From Blastomyces gilchristii SLH14081 (Eukaryota; Ascomycota; Eurotiomycetes; Onygenales; Ajellomycetaceae): a DNA stretch of 64,000 bases. The stretch is taken from positions 10,361 through 74,360 of the forward strand of contig NW_003101671.1 of assembly GCF_000003855.2 (NCBI RefSeq), in the 5' to 3' direction. The notes beneath the pieces are model-generated. The model saw nothing but the letters and a program-made list of their open reading frames with translations, had not been told where the DNA came from and did not search any database. The translations under genes were made by a program, and so were the position numbers. Positions 1 through 10,849 of this stretch are shown here, piece after piece (within the stretch, counting starts at the first letter, position 1; every line of letters begins with the position of its first letter).

Positions 1-1144
1 TTTCAAATTTTTCAGTTGATCAGAAATCTCACATCACTACTGATAATAATCTTATCAGATTCAGAATGTCATAGACATATATTATATATCACTGAATTCA
101 ATGATATGATAGAAATCAGCATATGAAGAGAGCTTATTCATGAGCTTCTGAGATTCATGTAAGTGAATAAAAACCTCTGTACTTAATCAGTGAAAATGCC
201 TCATATTCAGCAGAGTATTCATAAGTGCATATCAAGAAATCTTATATAAACTTGAAATCATGAGAGTCTCTGCAGTAGAGAGTCAAAATTTCAAGTTATA
301 AAGAACTGTAGATGTGAGAGTATTATTAATTATTGTAATCACTGTCTCTAGAACATCTGTTCAGAACTTCTTAGTGAGATTATCTTTCAAAAGAGCAGCT
401 CTAACCTGTCTTATAATAGTGCAGATCTCATGTTCAGAAACATTATTCTGATGTAATAAAAATAATGCTGTTGATTCTCATTTAATATTATATGAATTCA
501 TAACTGTGTGTATACATGTGAATTGAAAAACATCATCAATATCAGTCTGTAGAAAAGCAGAGACTGTATATTCAAGATTACTCATGAATCTGAGTCATAA
601 CTCAAAATATTGAACAGCCTCATTCATGAACTTTAAAAAATATATTTAACAGTAGTGAGTTGCATTACAGATGATAAGTATTCAGTATTTAATTCTCTGA
701 TGAGACTCTAAGAGATGATCAGAGAGATCTTTCAATATATATTCATTATCTGTAAGATTAATATGAATCTTCTCAATGAGTTAAATAGATCTAGATATCA
801 GTGTTTTCAAATAATCTTGTATTATATCTGTCTTGACACATTCTTTATAAAAGAACTTAGTCTTAGAATCTTTAATAATGACTTCAGTATGAGAATTCTT
901 GATCATAGTAATTATAGTATCAGTGTGAATGTGACTGAGATTGTAGTATCAATTTAAAAGAGTCTTTGATATCTTTGATATCTGTGTTCTTATGTCTGTA
1001 GAATCAATATTATTAACAGTAGTAGCAGCAGTCACAGAAAGATCAACTTTTCAGTCAAAATCATACTTATAAGACATTATTGCAATATACTTAACTGCCT
1101 TGTTCAGATAATTGAAATTCTTATTGAACTTCTACTTATCAATC
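1..1144 (-). pseudogene. Ty1/copia integrase relic (copy D, downstream part)
   Basis: Read on the minus strand, this stretch has the order of a copia pol: the end of the GAG-pre-integrase region (C-V-K-T near 838), then a segment like the start of the integrase core (LIEKIHINLT near 770), then THYC..YFLKFMNEAVQYFELY near 600-660, like the TRYTWVFFLK..DEA block of copia integrases. A later frame segment, RIMFLNMRSALL near 440-480, fits the R.I.EKAR.ML block. Stops interrupt every frame, and GG, CC and CG are nearly absent, so this is a RIP-like relic. It continues from the protease-side half at 7389-7705; element B1 was inserted between them. Reverse transcriptase and RNase H would lie left of the window. 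The assignment rests on motif resemblance only. Confidence 0.6.
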
Positions 1145-1458
1145 TGTAAGAGGCCTACGCCGAATAGATCGGTATTATATTAATAGATCTTATATAACAA
1201 AGAGAAAAATGTTAGAGAAGGAAAGAAAGAGAAAGTATGAGAATCAGCAATCAGAGTGAATATTTATACATGTATGTAATGATGTATGCAGTGGTGCTTC
1301 GAGACGGAAGAATATACCCGTGTTCATAGCAGCCGAGGATCAGCGATCAGAACATACACATTTGTTGCAGCTGAGAATCAGTGATCAGGAATGAGACAGT
1401 AGAGATCTATGAAGTGTACAGAATAGTCTATATAATTGATCAGGCACAGCCTGCTACA
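1145..1458 (-). repeat. 3' LTR of B1
   Basis: 314 bp, from TGTAAGAGGC to GCCTGCTACA on the plus strand, paired with 7070-7383. The outer start keeps CGCCGAATAGATCGG, which the inner start of the other LTR has lost. Its inner part is far more mutated than the matching outer part of the right LTR (for example CAGCCTGCTACA here against CAGCCCGCCACA there). Confidence 0.93.
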
Positions 1459-1499
1459 TTAATTCTCTCTTTTCAGAAGCAGTTCTTATCAGTTAAGAG

Positions 1500-2760
1500 C
1501 TGCTGTTTCAGATAACACAGAACTCAGAGTTCAGATCAGTTGATCATAGTCAACTTATTTTATAAGATATTATTAACTGCAGCTGCATAATCTCTTATTG
1601 AGAATATCTTCAATCTCTCACTCAAGCTCATTATCTTCTTCTATGATCCCTGGCAGTTGTCAGTCAGAAGTTAGTTGAGAAGAGAACAGATCAGTGATAA
1701 CACAGTAGAGTAAGCTTGTATAAAAGACATTATAAATCTCTGATAATATGTCAAGATAGTAGTTATGACTATCTAGAACTTCTATCACTTTATACTTAAT
1801 ATAGCAGTAATCTAGTATATGAGATGAATGTGTGATTCATATATTCTTAAGATTCAATCATACTAGATCTTCTATCTTATATTATTCAGTGAGGTCTCAG
1901 TGAACATTGATTTGATTCTCTTGATCTTGTTTCACAGTTATTATAGAGACCTCTACTCAATCACAGACATCTCAGAGTTTTATTACTATATTATTAGCAA
2001 TCTGAATTGAACTGCAGAGATTCAGTGTGAACTGTGTGATCTCTAGAAGATTCAACATCTTCATGTGATAATTATGTGTAAGAAAGAACAGACTTATATC
2101 TGTTGAAACAGCATCTTATTCATTAATAGTAATCTCTGTGTATAGAAGCAGGTTATATCAATCATCTTGTAAGTAATTACAGAACTTATAGAGATAGTTC
2201 TTTACAGTCTGAATTATCTGTTCTGATGTATTCATTGATCTCAGAGTGATAGATAGTTGACAGACAGTATATAATCTTAAGAACTTGACATATTCTTGTT
2301 CAGAGAGTACTCATGAATTGACAGCTCTGATTCAATACTATAGATCTCAGTAATTCATATATCTGATAGAACAGACTTCTTAGAAAAGCTTCAGTAACTT
2401 ATTCAGTATTCATCTTATCACAGAGTTTCAATATAACATTCTTACTCAATCAGTTCACAATGATCAGAACATTTCTACAGTTCTTACTCTCAGAGAGATT
2501 AATAGTAAAGTTAATAGCTATATCTTATCAGATTCTATCAGAGATATCAAGTGATTTCAGCAGGCCTTTTCTATAGTTCTTTCACAAGATGATGAAGAAA
2601 TAATAGTTACAGTTTCAGACAAAACATCTGATGCTGTTTAATATCTCAGATTAGTAGAACTTCTGAGAGATTATTTAATACAGTTATTCACAATCTGAAT
2701 GACTAATTATATCTGAATCATGCATCTCTTACATTATCTGAGTGTGTAAGAGTTCAGAGT
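1500..2760 (-). pseudogene. B1 integrase and C-terminal chromodomain relic
   Basis: By collinearity with B6 (61300-62640), this minus-strand stretch holds the integrase core (about 2760-1950) followed by the post-integrase linker and chromodomain-like tail (about 1870-1520). In B6 the same region reads as the gypsy integrase with the conserved 'SDRGPQFVS'-like block degraded to N-x-D-C-Q-F-V-S, then the tail motif TAALDR. Here multiple stops interrupt it. An integrase inserts the cDNA into the chromosome, and chromodomains steer integration to heterochromatin. No functional product is possible from this copy. Confidence 0.65.
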
Positions 2761-3084
2761 AGAGAACTCAATGTCACTTGCAGAATCATAGAGTATTATT
2801 GTCATTAATTAAGCATTCTGAGATGTCAGTTCTTATATGTAGTTCTGAGGAAAATCAGAGTGCTTCTTGATATACTGCTTCAGTGAGTGCTTGAAGAAGT
2901 TCATCAGTTTAAGCTGTTACATATCATAATTCATTCAGTGTAGATTCAGAAGAAGTCAAGATATCAGTATCAGTATCAGTGTCAGTTCAGAGAGAGAGTG
3001 ATCTAATTAAAGAAGTATATATAGTATCATGAGTTGTTTCATCTTAATTAACTAGTATCTTTGAATTCAAGAGTCAGTACTCTC

Positions 3085-3590
3085 TAGACTGGCCGCCGGG
3101 ACCATGAATTTCACGTTTGGTCTCATTTGGTCTGGTCCCATACATTTCTTGGTGTGAATCCCGCTGGGACTGGCTATTAAAAAAACATGTAAAGTGACTA
3201 TATATCAGATCTTAAAATGAAACTATGACTTGAAAAAAATGAGAAAGTGGTTCCATTTGGTTTCATTTAGTCTCATTCTTGGCATAAAGTTACTATTTTT
3301 AGACATTTTAAGGTTTTTTTTAGACTATTTTTAATTTTTTAAAAAGTAACGCTTTTTGGTAACACTCAAATGAGATTTAAAGTCATTTAAAGCAATAAAA
3401 ATAATTTAAATTGAGAAGTGGAAATCATGGTTCCATTTGAAAAATGTGACAAGAGTAGACAGTAAGTCCCACTGGGACAGTATGGAACTACTATCTAATG
3501 TTAAAACCATGTAATGGGATCAGTCGAATTGGTAATGAGACTATCAAAAAATCTGGTCCTGGTCCCAGACACGGTCACACGGTCAGTCTA
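3085..3590 (+). mobile_element. hAT-like MITE, copy M1
   Basis: A 506-bp non-coding element inserted in B1. It starts TAGACTGGCCG and ends CGGTCAGTCTA, giving an imperfect terminal inverted repeat of about 11 bp. Flanking 8-bp repeats are GTACTCTC (3077-3084) and GTAAACTC (3591-3598), a target duplication with two mismatches; the uninterrupted B3 copy supports the empty site. An 8-bp duplication points to the hAT superfamily. Subterminal TTTGGTC/TTTAGTC motifs recur. It has no reading frame, so it would need transposase from elsewhere. It keeps many GG/CC pairs, unlike its host element. Confidence 0.85.
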
Positions 3591-3599
3591 GTAAACTCA

Positions 3600-4860
3600 G
3601 TTTATTCAGCAAGTATCTGTTACATTGAATAATATATCTTACTCTCATTGTGAGAGAGCATCTGTCATCAAGTTCTGACTGCCAGAACAGTAGTGTATTG
3701 TAAAATGAAAGTGACTTAAGAACTCAGATCATTGCATCTATTATTCAGTGAGTTTATAAGTAGTTATAAAGTATTTAAGATTCTTATAATCTGTGACTAT
3801 CTTAAATTCAGAGACAGTTCAGAGTTCAGAGTCTCATTCTTCTAAACAGTGTATAATTATGAGAAGTTTCTTATCATAGATCTCATAATTGTATTCAGCA
3901 GAACTCAGTTTCTTAAACATGAATATACATGATTATAGAATATCTTCATCATCATATTATAATATCACTTCTTCTATTACATAGTCAGAGAAATCAGCTT
4001 CAATAACTATCTCACAATCAGAATTGAATATTATTAGCAGAGAAGTATTAATGAACATCTTCTTCATCTGTATAAATGCAGCTTCAGTGTCTGCTGATCA
4101 TTGAAATACTGTATCTTTCTTAGTAAGTTCTGTAAGTGATCTCACAATATCTGAGAAGTTTTGTATAAATCACTGATAAAAGTTAGTAAATTCAATGAAG
4201 CTTTGTACATCTTTCACAGTGTATAGAATCTCTCATTCAAGAATAGCAGAGATCTTCTCAGAATTCATTCAGATTTTCTTATCAGCTTCTATGATGAAAT
4301 CTAAGTATTTAGTACTCTTGACTTTAAAATCACACTTATCAATATCAATTAATAGTCTTACTTCTTGTAGTTATTGTAATACTCTTTGCACATACTCTTG
4401 ATATTTCATTCTGAATTCATCAGTGAAGATGAGAATGTTATCTAGATAAGCAGATACAAATTTATCAAGAAAGTCTCAGAGTGCTCAGTTAATATACTTC
4501 TGAAATGTACTGAGAACATTGATCAGTTCAAAGAGTGTAACTACTCATTCAAAGAGATTATATCATGTTCAGAATACTGTAAGTCACTCATCTTCTTCAG
4601 TGATATAGATCTTATGAAATACAGTGATGACATCTAACTTTGTAAATTATTAAGCTTGTTCAATACAAGCTAGAGTTTCATTGATAAGAGATAAAGAATA
4701 ACAGTCTTTCTTTATTAATCTGTTTAATTCTTAATAATTCACATAGAATCAGAGTTCTTTATCTGATTTCTTTGTAAAGAGAATAGAGGCTGCAGCAGAA
4801 GAGTTGCTAATATATATAAATTCTTTATTTAACAGATTATTATGTGTCTTTCAAAGAAGA
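3600..4860 (-). pseudogene. B1 reverse transcriptase and RNase H relic
   Basis: On the minus strand this part aligns with the RT-RNase H region of B6. The polymerase catalytic box reads YLDN near 4452-4441 instead of YLDD, one transition from the active motif. RNase H follows toward 3800. Reverse transcriptase copies the element RNA into DNA in the cytoplasmic particle and RNase H removes the template. Stops and the altered catalytic box make this copy dead. Short open frames seen on the plus strand here are antisense. Confidence 0.7.
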
Positions 4861-5639
4861 AGAAGTTCATCTCAGAATATATTATAAAGAGAGTATTATA
4901 ATGATTCAGAATTCTTATCATTCTTTTTCTCTAACTTGATACTGTGATTCACTTCAGAATCTTGTAAGAGAGATATATTTATAATATTATTTTATCAGAA
5001 GATATCTAGATATTCATAATAGTATTAAGAGAGTTTTATACAAGAATCTGTTATTATAATACAGAATAACTTTTCTAGAGTCTTTTTAATAATAGTCAGA
5101 CTGACAGAATAGATTGATATATGATTCTACTGTCAGTGAACTTATCAGTGACTCTATCAGTGATTTTAATAATGACTTCTTTTTCAGAGTATTTTATAAG
5201 TATTGACAGAGATCTGTGTAAGATTCATAGTCTTATGAATATCATCTTCATGAATTCTGTCATTATTAGAGAATATCAAGCTTCTGTTTCAAGCATTCAG
5301 TAAGATACCTTGTTCAGATAGTTGAATAAGTTCTAATATAAGATTATAATCAAGATTATTAACTTTATATGTGTAGATATCTTCACATTGATGTTCTCTC
5401 ACATCTATGTTTAGTTTCACTATATAACAGATACAAACATTCTTCAGATCATCAAATTCTGTGAGAAGTTAGAATTTTGATAAAGAAATATACTGAAGAT
5501 TATAATATCTTATAACTGAAGATTTTATCATTGCATAGTGACATAGATCACTGTCTATTATGACTTTTATATTATATATATTATCAATCACAGTAGATAT
5601 AAGAATTGTATTCATTATCATTTTCTCTTTAAATCATTG

Positions 5640-6810
5640 TTATCTGACCTCTTTAAGCTTCTGTTTATGAATTTGAATAGAAGTTAATCTTTTCTCTGTT
5701 TCACTGAGATATTCTTATAGTTATCTTCAGAATCTTTCTTCACTGTAATATGATTAACACAGACAGACACTGATTTATCTTTTAAATAAGAAAGCACTGA
5801 TCTTTCTCTTGATTAAGAAGGTATATAGATTGATTAGTAGTTGAAAGCAATATACTCTGATCAGTTACAGTTGATATATACTTCTTATTAACATTGATCA
5901 GTAACTTCTTCAGAAGTGATACTAGAAACTCAGAAGCCTGTTCAGATAGTGAAGATTCTTGCTTATATATAGACATTTGAATCTACTCAATTTATAACAT
6001 CTGCATCATTGTTATTCTTTAACACAGATATATAAGTTACTAAGATATAACATCTTCTATCACTGTTCTATATACTCTTGAGCTTGATAAGACAGTTATT
6101 CAATGTCTGAAGCTGTATGTAGAAGTCTTTATAAGTCTAGTCTTCATCTACACTTATAAGAGTCTGTAAGAGTTTGAAAGTTAATGTTTTCTTAAGTATA
6201 CTAATCTTCATTCAATTCTCTCAAGATTAATCTCCTACTTCTAGAATTTTAATATTGAAGTCAGGAATAAATGTTGTAAGAGAAGTGTTTCTCTGTCAGA
6301 TACTCTGTAATTCATCTAATACTTTCTATTATATGATAGTATCTTAGAACAGAATATCAAGATATTGAATAATATTATCAGATATTTGTAATACTGATTC
6401 ATATACTTTCATTCATGAATGAAACTTCTGTTTCATGTAATTCTTCAATTATTCATTGATATATCAATCTTGATTAATTAGTGAATTAATGACATCTTTA
6501 TCTATACTCAGTTTCATAAGTATTTTCATTCTTCATGATGAGTAGAGAGTGAGATTAAAAGTATTGAAATATATAAGAGTATCTAAGTATTCTTTCAGTG
6601 CTTTTGTATTTAATTCTGTAGATATTGAAATTATCTGAGTTCTTTATTATGATAATTGTTGAATCTCTTTATATTGATGTTATTGAGTTGTATATATATC
6701 AGCTATTTATTACTGTTGTAATTTCAATATTACTCAGAGTCAATGTAATATCACTTCTATACTCATGTTTAAGAGTTCTCTCATATTATTATTAGATATG
6801 ATTATCAATT
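5640..6810 (-). pseudogene. B1 gag relic
   Basis: Equivalent to the gag region of B6 (57374-58500). The start codon visible in B6 (ATGTCTAATG) reads ATATCTAATA here (rc near 6800), so the initiator has been lost by a G-to-A change. A 64-codon open piece survives at 5782-5976 in the C-terminal part. Gag would form the particle shell. The zinc-knuckle cysteines are not clearly recognisable. Confidence 0.55.
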
Positions 6811-7069
6811 ATTAAATGTGTAATTATATGAATATCTTATATATCTGAGTGTTAGAACTCTCAGATCTTTCACTGATATTCTCTTATAAGATCTTACTCT
6901 CTTTATAAGATCTTGTTATAAGGTCAGAGTGACTGATGAGCAAGCTTCTATCTGAGAACTCAGTGTCTGCTTTAACTGATTATTTCTCTTTTCTTATGTA
7001 TTATTACATGTTCAGATATCTCTCAATAAATAATTGTTTCTAATAAGAAGACAATGAATGTTTTTCTAG

Positions 7070-7383
7070 TGTAAGAGGCCTACACTGAATAGATCAGTAT
7101 TATATTGATAGATCTTATATAACAAAGAGAAAAACATTAAAGAAGAAAAGAAAGAGAAAGTGTGAGAATCAGCAATTGAAGTGGATATTTATATGTGTAT
7201 GTGGTAGTGTATGCGGTGGTGCTTCAGGGTGGAAGGATATACGCGCGTTCGTAGTGGCCGAGGATCGGCGATCGGAACATACACGTTCGTGGCGGCCGAG
7301 GATTGGCGATCAGGAATGGGGCGGTAGAGATCTATGAAGTGTACGGAATAGTCTATATGATTGATCGGGCGCAGCCCGCCACA
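7070..7383 (-). repeat. 5' LTR of B1
   Basis: 314 bp. The outer 190 bp (about 7190-7383) is strikingly less mutated than in the partner LTR and keeps many GG, CC and CG pairs. Two direct repeats of about 38 bp start at 7246 and 7284 (both with CGTTCGT.G.GGCCGAGGAT). Short open frames in it are chance frames. Confidence 0.93.
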
Positions 7384-7388
7384 CAATC

Positions 7389-7705
7389 TTATATATGTTG
7401 TTCTGAGCAGTCTGAACTGTATGAAAAATAACACTGTTTAAGACTCTGCAAATGAAAAATAAGAGAATTGTGAAAGATAATATAAATTGAAATTCCTGAT
7501 CTTCAAGCTTCATAAATAAGAGCAGGTTAACTGTAATATTAGAAATATAGTGAATATTCTATAAGTTAATATCACTACTCTCAATCTTTAAGATAACAGT
7601 TCTAATCTTCTTAATAAACTCAGTTTTCTCAGTTGCAGAATTGACAGAGTAACCTGTAGAATAGTTGAAGATCATATTGATAGATCTATCTACAAGAACA
7701 TAATA
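7389..7705 (-). pseudogene. Ty1/copia protease / GAG-pre-integrase relic (copy D, upstream part)
   Basis: The minus-strand frame contains TVNLLLFMKLEDQEF (near 7505-7550), like the 'NLISVSKLEDQGF' segment that follows the aspartic protease in copia polyproteins. The protease D-S-G box itself has degraded (FNYSTGYSVN near 7655). The frame runs on across the B1 insertion into 1144. The relic stops at about 7705, where composition becomes normal. No copia gag or LTR is seen on that side, so the element is truncated there. Confidence 0.6.
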
Positions 7706-8444
7706 TAGTGGTGGGTCACGTGATCTAGTGAATCGCTAACCGCAACGGCCGTAACGGCCAACAGTTTTCTGTATACACTATTCTTGCGAGATGTTAAAAA
7801 CTAAGCGGATGGCGTAGTTAGGCATAGCCTATAGTTACGTCCGGTCTTAAATGTGAGCTCACGATTCCAGTAATTGATTTTAACAACTACGCCGTAGGCG
7901 GGTCAGCTGCAAGGAAACAGGATTGATTAATGCCGTTAACTCCAAGAACCACGTTGGGATCAAACATTGTTATGGAAAGGGGGGCTAACTATTTTATGCA
8001 AACGCTCTAGCATTAGAAGAAATACAACCAACATAACTGATGTGTTCAAGCCTCGAACCCCTTGTTGATGCAATCTTTCAAGAACTGCTCCAGCATTAGC
8101 GGCTATAAATATTCAAACAAGGCCTCTACTGACTTTTATTTTGCGAATAAGAGTCTTCCTCTCGTCTCCATGCTTAGTTAGAGATCAATGGGGCTACTAG
8201 GATCGTGAAATTTTGAGCAATTTGAAACAAAAAGATCTCTTCCATACACACAATAGTACTCTTGCTAATGTTCTTGATCGAATAGTGACTGGTTTATTTT
8301 TTGATTGCTCTTTTGACACACGAAACCAAAATTAGAATTAGATGTAGTCGATGGCAGTATAACACGTGGGGAGCTGAGCCTGACCCTGAGGCTCCAGAAA
8401 AGCCAATTTGCAAAGGCTAAAATGAAGTCTTGAAGGGAAGTAGT
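7706..8444. other. Normal-GC intergenic DNA downstream of the transporter
   Basis: Composition switches abruptly near 7706: GG, CC and CG return and stops no longer cluster. I see no convincing gene. A palindromic TCACGTGA lies at 7716-7723 and a 9-bp inverted repeat GGCGTAGTT/AACTACGCC at 7811-7819 and 7885-7893. Part of the stretch nearest 8444 should be the 3' UTR of the transporter. Confidence 0.6.
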
Positions 8445-10509
8445 TTAAAAAACATTGCCTGTTGTCTGAGAACCTTCCTCTTCCTCCTGCTTCTTAATAT
8501 TGACATTCTTCCAAATGACAATGGAAGCCAGGACCAGCGGCATCATGCAGACACCAGCAATAACCATTTTTCGTTGAACGTCTGCATACGCTCCAACTAT
8601 AGCGTCCCGTTCGGGTGTGCCATCGAGATAGGATATCTGCAGCTCCAAATCTCTGAAAATTTGAGCGGCCAAGGACTTGCTTTCCTCCGGGAGTCGCTGA
8701 TATAGCTGGCTGGGAAGAATGTTATTCCACATAGCACCTGCAATTGCGAGACCAACAGAGGCACCGATGGAGCCGAACAGGCCCCAAATTGCGAGCACGA
8801 CTGCAACTTCCTGGTGACTGACGACTGACATGACGGCAAGCTGGCCGCAGACAGAGAAGAAGCTGGTACCAATACCAACAAGGACTTGAGTGATGGTTAC
8901 AGGGCCGATATGAGTGTCAGGCTGCCGGAAAGGGATCAGGAGTGCAGTTCCGAGAAGCATAAATGGGACACCTATGTACGCGGCCCATTTGAAGTTTCCG
9001 GTATATCGAATCAAGCTACAACAAAGAGATAAGTAGCTTCCTGGCAGGGTAAACTCATGGTTGCGTGTCGTAGGAAGTACTCACAAGCCAATCCACGGCG
9101 CTAAGATAGCGGACGAGAGCGAGAACGAGTTGAGAACGTAGCCAGCAGTAGTGATGCTTAGCCTATGGACAACGATAAGGTAAGAGTTGAAATAGGCATT
9201 CCAACAACTAAATGGAGTGTTTAGCGTTCAATTATTAGAACTGTCAACTGGAATTTCTGATATTAATTATGAAGACGTTAGGGGAGACTAACAAAGCTGA
9301 CGCGAACATAACACCGTATAGCAAGCAGGAGCCAACGATAGTAGGTTGCTTGAGATAGTGGAAGGGAAGAAATTGCACAGGGGCAAGAAATCTTTCCCAG
9401 CAGACGAATAGGGCCAAGCAGACAACCCCAACGACCTCCATGGCAATGATATACCCAGTCGCCCAACCTTTTGGGGCATAAACCACAATACTAAAAGGGA
9501 GGAGAATCAAGGCGAACGCAGCCGTAATAAGGACAATCCCCACGACTAGATATAATCCTCTGATCAGACTTCGACATGGCTGAAATAGCGTTAGGGACGA
9601 GGACATGCAAAAGAAATAGAAACATACCATCAAACTGAACGAAATGATATTTGATCGATTCCCACAGGGTGCGGCCAGATTTTTCTTTATTAAGAAACCC
9701 CGCCTTTACGGATTTTCGCTCCATGAATATCATGATAACTACGACTGGAAGGCTGACTCCAACAATCATAATAGAAAAGGCTCCAAAAGCCCACCGGAAG
9801 TTCAGGTTGGTATAAAACAGGTCGGCGATCTTGGGACCAGCAAATGTACTCGCGATAGTGGGAGTATTGTTAATGCTGAACATAATCATTCGGTTTCTCA
9901 GTGTAGTCATATCGGCCAACATGACATCGACACAATAGATCATACCGATGTGCCCAGTCCAATAAAGAGTATGGGCGCCGACATACGCTTCCATGTTTTG
10001 GCAAGTTGCCTTCATGATCAAGCCGACAATAACAAGGACAAGCATGAAAAGGTAACCTTCGATGCGGCCCCAGATGTCGACAATCTTGGCCAGCGTGAGT
10101 GTTGAACAGCCACTAAGGATTGTGGAGACGATGCTGACACTGGCAAGGAGTCCATGTTTCTCAAACGAAGAGGTGATGAACGGGTTGAGTGCGAATTGAA
10201 CGGAAGTCAAGAGCATGTCAACAAAAGACACCATATAGAGCCTAATCATCGCGAGAATCAGTCAACACGGTCACACAAGCAGAGGCTACTCGGAAGGGAA
10301 CAGGCTCACAGGGAGAAGGTGAGCCATAGAGTCTTCTTCGACCAAACAGAAGCGACAGCCCGAACCCGCTCAACACCGGGTTGAAAGTCCGCAGAAGACT
10401 TGTCTGAGTCATGTAAAGGATGAACATTTGCCCCAGGAACTCCCTTGACACAATTCTCGTGCGCACTGTTCTTCTCCATGTCGGGGGTTTCTTTTGAGAC
10501 GGCCACCAT
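8445..10509 (-). CDS. MFS siderophore-iron transporter (5 exons, intact)
   Basis: Major facilitator of the fungal siderophore-iron transporter type (MirB/Sit1-like), expected to import ferric siderophores with protons at the plasma membrane. Proposed exons are 10509-10310, 10241-9628, 9557-9293, 9207-9085 and 9015-8445; introns are 68, 70, 85 and 69 bp, all GT-AG and phase-consistent, giving 590 codons, usual for the family. Seen: a hydrophilic N-tail ending in VERVRAVASVW, TM1 from LLYMVSFVDML, the loop DIWGRIEG, the signature LADMTTLRNRMIMF, then YAPKGWATGYIIAMEV, CWNAYFNSYLIVVHR, APWIGFLIRYTGNFKW and a cytosolic tail with GAYADVQRKM; about 14 membrane spans in all. Start chosen at 10509 (ATCATCATGG context); ATG at 10479 or 10596 is also in frame. 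The third exon's acceptor (AGAG at 9558) is needed to hold the frame; the nearer TTTCAG (9580) would truncate. The substrate cannot be told. Confidence 0.9.
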
Positions 10510-10790
10510 GATGATCAAACCTGCGCAAAGAGTAGAAAGACAAAAAAGGTGTAGAGTGCGTCGAATGAATGTGGGAGAGCATTTTTCCTCCAGCACCTGG
10601 GTATTATTCTCTGCTATTAAAGCACGAAGAGAGCGGGGACCGCACTGAGACGAAAAAATCGAATATCACCAATCGGAAGATTCAAAGGAGCCAAACTCCC
10701 ACTAAGGTTGATACCAGGAGAAGAAGCGGGAAGTATTTTGACTACAAAATAGTCTAGAGTTGGGGGAAACCAGTAGAAAAGCTCCGACTC
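10510..10790 (-). promoter_or_regulatory. 5' leader and proximal promoter of the transporter
   Basis: Normal-GC DNA between the start codon and the GATA cluster. It includes a CCAAT at 10669-10673. A T-rich acceptor-like stretch near 10520-10540 leaves room for a 5' UTR intron, but nothing proves one. No separate gene is supported; the open frames on the plus strand are short and lack family features. Confidence 0.45.
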
Positions 10791-10849
10791 ATCAGATAAT
10801 TCGCGCAGTGGTCATCAGATAAGATGAGGTGGGCCCATCTTATCTGATG
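10791..10849. promoter_or_regulatory. Triple ATCAGATAA iron-GATA site with 14-bp palindrome
   Basis: ATCAGATAA occurs at 10791-10799 and 10814-10822, and on the other strand at 10840-10848. The last two sit in a perfect inverted repeat, CATCAGATAAGATG (10813-10826) and CATCTTATCTGATG (10836-10849), separated by 9 bp. ATCWGATAA is the established site of the iron-sensing GATA repressors (SreA/Sre/Urbs1 family), which shut down siderophore genes when iron is plentiful. The location 280-340 bp upstream of a siderophore transporter start fits such control. Binding itself is inference. Confidence 0.75.

Larger units (their letters stand above)
1145..7383 (-). mobile_element. Ty3/gypsy chromovirus, family B, copy B1 (full length, decayed)
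   Basis: Complete LTR element with 314-bp LTRs at 1145-1458 and 7070-7383. The 5-bp target duplication CAATC is visible at 1140-1144 and 7384-7388. Coding sense is minus, so the right LTR is the 5' LTR. A polypurine tract (rc of 1463-1473) adjoins the 3' LTR. Without the MITE at 3085-3590 it is about 5.7 kb, the same as its sister copies B2, B3 and B6. The order gag, RT, RNase H, integrase, C-terminal chromodomain-like region is inferred from alignment to B6. All frames contain stops. It interrupts a copia relic. Confidence 0.92.

Noticed and set aside
715..957. 80-codon plus-strand open frame
   Set aside because: Antisense to the copia integrase relic.
3085..3590. Tc1/mariner reading with TA target duplication
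   Set aside because: TA does flank the GACTG termini, but the empty sites in B copies and three independent copies fit 8-bp duplications with TA as part of the termini.
7189..7513. Two minus-strand open frames near the right end of B1
   Set aside because: One is inside the 5' LTR and the other spans the LTR/copia border; both are chance frames.
7716..7893. TCACGTGA and a 9-bp inverted repeat as ends of a DNA transposon
   Set aside because: No matching second terminus or target duplication was found.
9644..10105. Open frame on the plus strand across the transporter
   Set aside because: It is antisense to exon 2, has no family features, and the minus-strand protein is clearly real.
10510..10596. 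Longer N-terminus of the transporter starting at 10596
   Set aside because: The added residues include a hydrophobic stretch not expected in the cytosolic N-tail of this family. The start at 10509 has a better context, though the longer form cannot be fully excluded.
10669..10673. CCAAT as part of a CBC:HapX iron-starvation site
   Set aside because: The 12-bp spacing to an RWT triplet is not met (AGG follows), so only a plain CCAAT is supported.
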